Shown piece after piece: positions 20,388 through 25,347 of a stretch of DNA of 25,347 nt (positions within the stretch are counted from its first letter, which is position 1; each line of letters opens with the position of its first letter). The stretch is from RYN-417 sp043745485 (GTDB lineage: Bacteria; Patescibacteriota; Saccharimonadia; Saccharimonadales; JACDBH01): NCBI GenBank assembly GCA_043745485.1, contig JAYTSU010000018.1, positions 1-25,347 of the forward strand, in the 5' to 3' direction. Position numbers and translations under genes: made by a program. A model generated the notes under the pieces. It did not search any database and had not been told where the DNA came from. It saw only the letters and a list, made by a program, of their open reading frames with translations.

Positions 20388-23300
20388 ATGGGTGAATTAC
20401 AATTACCTAATAATTATGACGATGAAAGTCCTTACAGCGCCAAGCATTTAAGTGCTCGCGAAAAAGCAGACCAAAAATGGGGCATGAAGCCAAATGAAGA
20501 GTCCGAAGAGCAAAGCCCAACAGATGATCTTGACGGCTCGGAAAGCGTATCAAGTAGCGCCAAAAATAAAGATCACAATCTAAAATCTGCACCGACAGGG
20601 GATGACACTGAAGGAGGTGGAGATAAAAAAGGTGTGGAAAAAGAGCCCGACAATGCAAAGTCCAATTCGCAAACACCCTTTAATTTCAACAAGGGTAAAG
20701 GTAAGACAAAAAAGGGTATTAAGAAACGATATGTCGCTGCTGCTGGAGTTGGCGTCGTAATGGTAGCATTCGTAGTTATATTCATAGTATTTCTTAGTTC
20801 GCTGAAAGTTATACATTTTGCAGAAGTTCTTGAAACCTCTGGCTACGCACGCTTCAACGGCATTATGCAGGAAAGAATGACACAAAATATCTTTGATGCG
20901 TCATTGACAGAAGGAGAGGGAAGCGTCACGGTCAGGGGCAGAAGTATAATTGATCGATTTAAATTCCGAAACGTAGATAGTCAACTCGCGGAACTAGGCA
21001 GAGATGGACGGCTCGGGTTCGGTCTTGAGGAGGGAACGCTCAAAACAATTACAGTGGGCGAAAAGCTCGTTTCTGTTGATGCGATTTCTAATGAATTATT
21101 TGGAAAATCTTATTCAGAACTCTCAGACGGATTATCTAAACTAAATCCGAGAAATGCGCAAAAAGCTATGACGGTCAGAGCCGAGGTGACCCGCCGCCTA
21201 CAAGCAGCAGTAGGAGAAGAATTTCAGCTCGAACCAAGGTACATAAGAAGTAGAATATTTGGCACAGTCGCCGATAATATCGGATTTAAATTTAGTGGCT
21301 GGAGACAAAAAGCCCGGGATTATATTGGCCTGAAGCCCATTGAAGCCGACACTAAAAATAAGGTCGACGAAGCAGAGAAAGTATTGGCGGATGAGGAAGC
21401 TATAAATACTGGCGTTGAGGAGATAGATAACTTAAGTAAGTCAGCCAGAAATATTGAACGAGTAAAGGCATTCCTTGAAAAGAACGGGAATTCTTTTGAT
21501 GATTCGTACTTCGAAGTGGCCCTAAAAGGTGATATAGCAAATGCAACAAGGGTACAAGGCGTTGCATCTACGATAGGTACTGGCGTACTGGTGGCTAGTT
21601 TGGCATGTATGACAAACACCGCTTTCTCTCACTTAGGAGAAGTGGAGCAAAATAATGAAAAACAGGCTAGCAAAATCGCCTTAGATTTGCTGGCTAAACG
21701 AGATCAAACCAAAGCTGGGGATGTAGAACCTCAGGCGGTCTCAGCAACAGCTACACAACTTGACGGTGCAGAGAGTGCTTCAGGATATTTGTATGATACG
21801 AGCCAGACACAGAATATTAAGAGTGCTGAGTCCATGGCACCACTTATTACCCCAGCTATAAGTGATGATTTCAGGAACCTCATAAAGACTCTTACGAGCC
21901 CGTCAACGCTTGCTACGGCAGGGTTGATTAGTATAGCTCCACCGTTACGAGATAAGATTGATGAGGAATTTTGTGGAGCAATCCTGAGTCCAACCGGTGC
22001 AATTGTGGCAGTCAGCATAGAAGTTATCGCACAGGCCATCGTAGGGTTCCTGAGTGATGGTGGTAGTATCGCAGCCGAGGAAGGATTAAGCCAAGTAGCA
22101 ATCATGACCTTCATGCGTTCGTTGGGAGAAGCCGTCTTTGGAACAGTAAGAAGTGTCTTTACACTTAAAAGTGTTGCCACCATAGGTGGTTTTGCTGCTT
22201 ACAGTCTGGGGTTATCATACGTAACAGGAATGCTTAGTGGCACATCACTTAGCGGTGCCGAGGAAGGGCCAGGTTATTACGAGAGAGCTAAAACAGGTAT
22301 GAATCTCGTGCAAGAAAGATCGGTACGAAGTATTTATGGAAAACCTATATCTGATACCAATGCTAAATCGCAAGATAAGCTTTATGCAGCAGCTCAAAAG
22401 ACTCACTGGCAGTCTAAGAGTTTTGCCACCCGATTCGTTGATATCCATAATCCTTTTTCTTTTATAGGATCAGTAGCAGCAAGCTCACCGACAGGCTTTA
22501 ATGGAGTGAAAAGTATCATGCTTTCCTACGTAAATCGTATAGGTTCGGCGGCTGTTGACCCATTTAGTTCTCTAATACGATTAATGAGCCCCGCTCATGC
22601 ACTTGCAGGCGTTGACTATAATCCATATGCCCACATACAGCAGTGGGGGTTTTCACCTGATGAAATCGATAAATTAAAAAACGACCCAACTTATAGTGCA
22701 GCTCACAATATTGACTATATTAGCGATGACGAAATTGCAAAACTCGATAAGTCTATTGGCAAATGCTTTGATCCGAATAGGTCACAGACAGACCTGAGAA
22801 CAGATAGCGATTGCACAGCAGAGAAATTAAGCGATGGCCCAGATAATGATTACATGGCATTACGCTATAGAGCGCTTGGTTTAGATAAGTCTTTGGGTGA
22901 TATCATGGATGGTCAAACTACTTCTGAAGCCGTAACGAACCCTCCTACAGTAGACTTGGACGCTATCCCAACGCCAGATGGTGTAACCTGTCCAACGAGC
23001 GACACGATAAGTACGTACGGCTATGTCACCGATGCGTACAAGAGCGGTGTTGGGCCGTTAAGAATACTCCTGTGCAATGTATTGGTCAGCGGGAAGAAGA
23101 TTAGGTTTAATGTTTTGATGGTAAGTAAATTTGATGCGTTATTCCGGGCCTTTAACGCGGCGGGATTTAATTTGGATAGCGGTGATGGTGATGGATATAG
23201 GACGTATGCCGAACAAGCTGCAAACTACAAAGCTAATCCGGGTAATTTTACCTCTCCTGGAAGATCAAATCATGAATTTGCCATAGCCCTAGACATAAAG

Positions 23301-23537
23301 TGTAGTGGTAGGGGCAAACCATACGTCTACGGCGGCAAAGGGAGCACGTCGGACAGGGGTTTAAGTTATTTCATAGATGTTGCGCTACAAAGTCCATGCC
23401 TAAAATGGATCCATGATACTTCGTCCCAATACAATCTATTGCTTTCGTGTGACGGGAAAAATAGTAGTGGACAAGTTATAACGGGAGGATCGGGCGGGAC
23501 ATGCGAGCCGTGGCATCTGTCTCCAACCGGAGGATAA
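20388..23537 (+). CDS. T4SS-locus membrane protein with C-terminal M15 (VanY-like) peptidase domain, 1049 aa
   Basis: An acidic cytoplasmic N-terminus (1-110) precedes one clear membrane helix (about 115-137, AAAGVGVVMVAFVVIFIVFL). A long region follows with further weakly hydrophobic stretches (near 390-412, 505-520, 540-560 and 590-612). Residues 900-1049 carry the M15 D-Ala-D-Ala/L,D-carboxypeptidase motifs: GYRTYAEQ (G936-Q943), SNHEFAIALD (S960, H962, D969) and EPWH (E1040, H1043). The zinc ligands H962, D969 and H1043 and the catalytic E1040 are all present. Only the Gly of SxHxxGxAxD is replaced by Ala965. It should trim peptidoglycan peptides outside the cell. It follows virB4 by 4 nt, with AGGA 12 nt before the ATG. 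Confidence 0.83.
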   Translation: MGELQLPNNYDDESPYSAKHLSAREKADQKWGMKPNEESEEQSPTDDLDGSESVSSSAKNKDHNLKSAPTGDDTEGGGDKKGVEKEPDNAKSNSQTPFNFNKGKGKTKKGIKKRYVAAAGVGVVMVAFVVIFIVFLSSLKVIHFAEVLETSGYARFNGIMQERMTQNIFDASLTEGEGSVTVRGRSIIDRFKFRNVDSQLAELGRDGRLGFGLEEGTLKTITVGEKLVSVDAISNELFGKSYSELSDGLSKLNPRNAQKAMTVRAEVTRRLQAAVGEEFQLEPRYIRSRIFGTVADNIGFKFSGWRQKARDYIGLKPIEADTKNKVDEAEKVLADEEAINTGVEEIDNLSKSARNIERVKAFLEKNGNSFDDSYFEVALKGDIANATRVQGVASTIGTGVLVASLACMTNTAFSHLGEVEQNNEKQASKIALDLLAKRDQTKAGDVEPQAVSATATQLDGAESASGYLYDTSQTQNIKSAESMAPLITPAISDDFRNLIKTLTSPSTLATAGLISIAPPLRDKIDEEFCGAILSPTGAIVAVSIEVIAQAIVGFLSDGGSIAAEEGLSQVAIMTFMRSLGEAVFGTVRSVFTLKSVATIGGFAAYSLGLSYVTGMLSGTSLSGAEEGPGYYERAKTGMNLVQERSVRSIYGKPISDTNAKSQDKLYAAAQKTHWQSKSFATRFVDIHNPFSFIGSVAASSPTGFNGVKSIMLSYVNRIGSAAVDPFSSLIRLMSPAHALAGVDYNPYAHIQQWGFSPDEIDKLKNDPTYSAAHNIDYISDDEIAKLDKSIGKCFDPNRSQTDLRTDSDCTAEKLSDGPDNDYMALRYRALGLDKSLGDIMDGQTTSEAVTNPPTVDLDAIPTPDGVTCPTSDTISTYGYVTDAYKSGVGPLRILLCNVLVSGKKIRFNVLMVSKFDALFRAFNAAGFNLDSGDGDGYRTYAEQAANYKANPGNFTSPGRSNHEFAIALDIKCSGRGKPYVYGGKGSTSDRGLSYFIDVALQSPCLKWIHDTSSQYNLLLSCDGKNSSGQVITGGSGGTCEPWHLSPTGG

Positions 23538-23539
23538 TC

Positions 23540-25347
23540 ATGAGACATATGAAAATATTGAAGACACATATAAAACGGGCTCTTGCTATATTATTCGGCA
23601 TATTTTATCTTACAAGTATTCTGTTGGGTAGTACGTATGCTATGAGTAAAGCTGATATCTCTGATATTAAAAATCAGAATGCTTTTTACAAAGCTAATGG
23701 TGATGCTTTATGCGGGTCCGCCACGATCCCGACAACTGCAACTGGAAATAAAGTTTTTTATATCGGTGACTCTTTGACATACCATATGACCCAGGGCAAT
23801 AAAGCGCACACGATTTATGGAATGCTCTTAGAGAAGACCTTAGCAGCTGGGTTTTCTGTCGATACAACTTATACGCCATCCGGCCTGGACGGAAATGCTC
23901 CGCGCGTAACAGGCCATTCACTTGAAGCACAGGGAGGCATAAACGTCATAAACACCATCCCGCACTTAGCCGAGCACCCGCAAGATATAGCTGACGCTAA
24001 TATTATTGTTATTGGTCTTGGAACAAACAAAGAGCAGACCGACTTTAAGTCAGCAATTAAGAACCTCGTGGAGTATATCCGAACTACCAATACGACAAAT
24101 CCCCAAATTTATTGGGTTAATACATACTTTAGCGTCCAGAAGAATAATTATATTAACGTCAATAATGACATCAATGCAGCACTAGCAGGGGATGACCATC
24201 TCCATGTCATAGACTACGCGGCGGCGGCGGCAGCAGACCCATCAATTGCGCCTGCGCCATACGTAGCTGGAGGGGCTGACGGCGTACATATTGACACAGC
24301 GGAAGGTCGGCAAAAAAAGGCAGACTGGATTATCTCGCAAATTCCAAAACCAACTGGAACGACTACAGCGGACCCTGCAGCTCCAGCCAGCCCAGCGGGC
24401 GGAACAAATACAGGCTCAGATGCCTATGCATTAACGTACCCTAATTTTCCTGACGAAGCTGGACTTGCATTGAAGTTAAATGAATTTATTAGGCAAAGAA
24501 AGGCAAGCTCACCATATTTGTCTATACCAAACTTTTCAGCCCGCTTAATTGCAGAAGGTAAGAGTGTTAATACCAATCCTTTAATTCCATTATTTATCGC
24601 GGTGCAAGAGTCGCAACTAGGAACATCTCCGGTTGCAATACAACCTAGAGGCCCGGATAGAATTATTAACTATAATTCTTTTGGTAATAAAGGAAATCCA
24701 GACCTTAATAAGGACGGTTATAAAGAATGGCCAAGTTTTGAGGATTCATTCTTTGGACCTACCAGCTTTACCGACGGTATACCAACAAGACTTGCCAGCC
24801 ACCCAAGCTATGCACAAGTAAAAACTTTGAGTGACTACTTGTCTGTGCACGTATCGGGAAAAATTATTAAGCCCGGTGATCCTACGCAAGTGTACGACAC
24901 ACTTATGAAACAATACGTAAACTATGCAGATGTCCTTGATTATATTCATAATGTCTCAACATGGATTCTGCAGGTAACCGGCCAAGCAGCACCAGGTGCC
25001 TCGATACCCGCCGGTGGTGGATGTGTAAGTGGTGCCAGTGGCGTACCTTTGTCTGCTGGTGCTGGTGGTTATGATTTGCCAGACGAGGGCCCAAACCCTA
25101 TGGTCTACTACAGCCAAGAAGCGGGGTGTCCTTCAGGAAAGAGCTGCAACACAAAACTTACCTACTTTGGCACCAATACTTATGGTACCGGAAGCTTCGA
25201 TAAGTGCGGTTGTGGACCAACCGCACTTGCCATGATTATTGCTACACTTACAGGTAACAAGAAAACACCGATTGATGTTGGAAAATGGCTGGTAGATAAT
25301 AAAGCAAGTGATATATCAGGCTGTGGAACTAATTCTAGTTTCCTAAA
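23540..25347 (+). CDS. Secreted SGNH esterase / glucosaminidase-like / C39-like cell-wall enzyme (3' end beyond window)
   Basis: The open frame runs off the window end with 602 residues visible. The signal peptide or anchor is at about 9-35 (LAILFGIFYLTSILLG). Residues 70-265 are an SGNH/GDSL hydrolase: block I YIGDSL with nucleophile S78, block III GTN (G161-N163), and block V DGVH with D247 and H250. Residues about 345-470 look like a bacterial glucosaminidase (FlgJ-type) with candidate catalytic E357 in AVQESQLGTSP and YNSFGNKG (near 378-384). Residues about 535 to the end start a C39-like papain-fold peptidase (CGCGPTALAMIIATLTG, probable nucleophile C558). The likely target is peptidoglycan: esters, glycan bonds and peptide bonds. 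GGAGG lies 7 nt before the ATG, inside the end of the upstream gene, implying an operon. Confidence 0.85.
   Translation, partial: MRHMKILKTHIKRALAILFGIFYLTSILLGSTYAMSKADISDIKNQNAFYKANGDALCGSATIPTTATGNKVFYIGDSLTYHMTQGNKAHTIYGMLLEKTLAAGFSVDTTYTPSGLDGNAPRVTGHSLEAQGGINVINTIPHLAEHPQDIADANIIVIGLGTNKEQTDFKSAIKNLVEYIRTTNTTNPQIYWVNTYFSVQKNNYINVNNDINAALAGDDHLHVIDYAAAAAADPSIAPAPYVAGGADGVHIDTAEGRQKKADWIISQIPKPTGTTTADPAAPASPAGGTNTGSDAYALTYPNFPDEAGLALKLNEFIRQRKASSPYLSIPNFSARLIAEGKSVNTNPLIPLFIAVQESQLGTSPVAIQPRGPDRIINYNSFGNKGNPDLNKDGYKEWPSFEDSFFGPTSFTDGIPTRLASHPSYAQVKTLSDYLSVHVSGKIIKPGDPTQVYDTLMKQYVNYADVLDYIHNVSTWILQVTGQAAPGASIPAGGGCVSGASGVPLSAGAGGYDLPDEGPNPMVYYSQEAGCPSGKSCNTKLTYFGTNTYGTGSFDKCGCGPTALAMIIATLTGNKKTPIDVGKWLVDNKASDISGCGTNSSFL

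Noticed and set aside
21731..22183. 150-aa open frame antisense to the M15-fusion gene
   Set aside because: Shadow of a convincing plus-strand gene, with no family features and no initiation signals.
683..25347. Recoding of TGA as glycine, as in some Patescibacteria
   Set aside because: TGA ends several genes at positions where neighbours start or overlap (for example 18460-18462 and 11499-11501), so the standard code fits.

Overview
The window looks like a chromosomal segment of a member of the Candidate Phyla Radiation, most likely Candidatus Saccharibacteria (TM7) or a close relative. The reasons are a run of tandem T4SS-type pilin paralogs (short signal peptide plus a G-[FL]-[KR]-Y-x-x-S-x-G-[DN] block), a PrgI - TraC-like - VirB4 ATPase gene series, encoded CCA ends on all tRNAs, the standard code with TGA used as stop, very compact spacing, and many genes whose start codon lies only 5-10 nt after a -10 element. 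The taxonomic call rests on family recognition and no search was run.

Positions 1-7566 are a mosaic of short, mostly monocistronic units on both strands. They comprise an unknown 177-aa protein; an XRE helix-turn-helix/HAD-hydrolase fusion; a 57-aa two-helix membrane protein; a 405-aa membrane protein; tRNA-Ser(CGA); a diiron protein resembling acyl-ACP desaturases; a 64-aa membrane protein; tRNA-Arg(GCG); a SemiSWEET-type PQ-loop protein; a membrane protein with a possible PH-like domain; a strong promoter followed by two long hairpins and then tRNA-Ser(GCT) and tRNA-Ser(TGA); a ComF-type phosphoribosyltransferase; and a small heat-shock protein.

Positions 7627-25347 are one large type IV secretion-like locus arranged around a divergent control region (about 10952-11082). 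Leftward run seven paralogous VirB2/TrbC-like pilin genes ending at a strong terminator (7627-7660). Rightward run a small anchored protein, a 1066-aa VirB6/TrbL-like channel protein, an unknown 477-aa protein with its own near-consensus promoter, a PrgI-like protein with a long tail, a TraC/VirB4-N-terminal-like protein, the VirB4 ATPase, a 1049-aa membrane protein ending in an M15 (VanY-like) peptidase domain, and a secreted protein cut by the window end. That last protein combines an SGNH esterase, a glucosaminidase-like domain and a C39-like cysteine peptidase domain.

Taken together, the locus encodes a pilus/secretion machine with one visible energising ATPase and at least four potential cell-wall-cutting or cell-wall-modifying activities. 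No relaxase, VirD4 coupling protein or VirB11 is seen here. For an epibiotic bacterium this suggests an envelope-penetrating or host-attachment device rather than a simple conjugation system, which is an inference.
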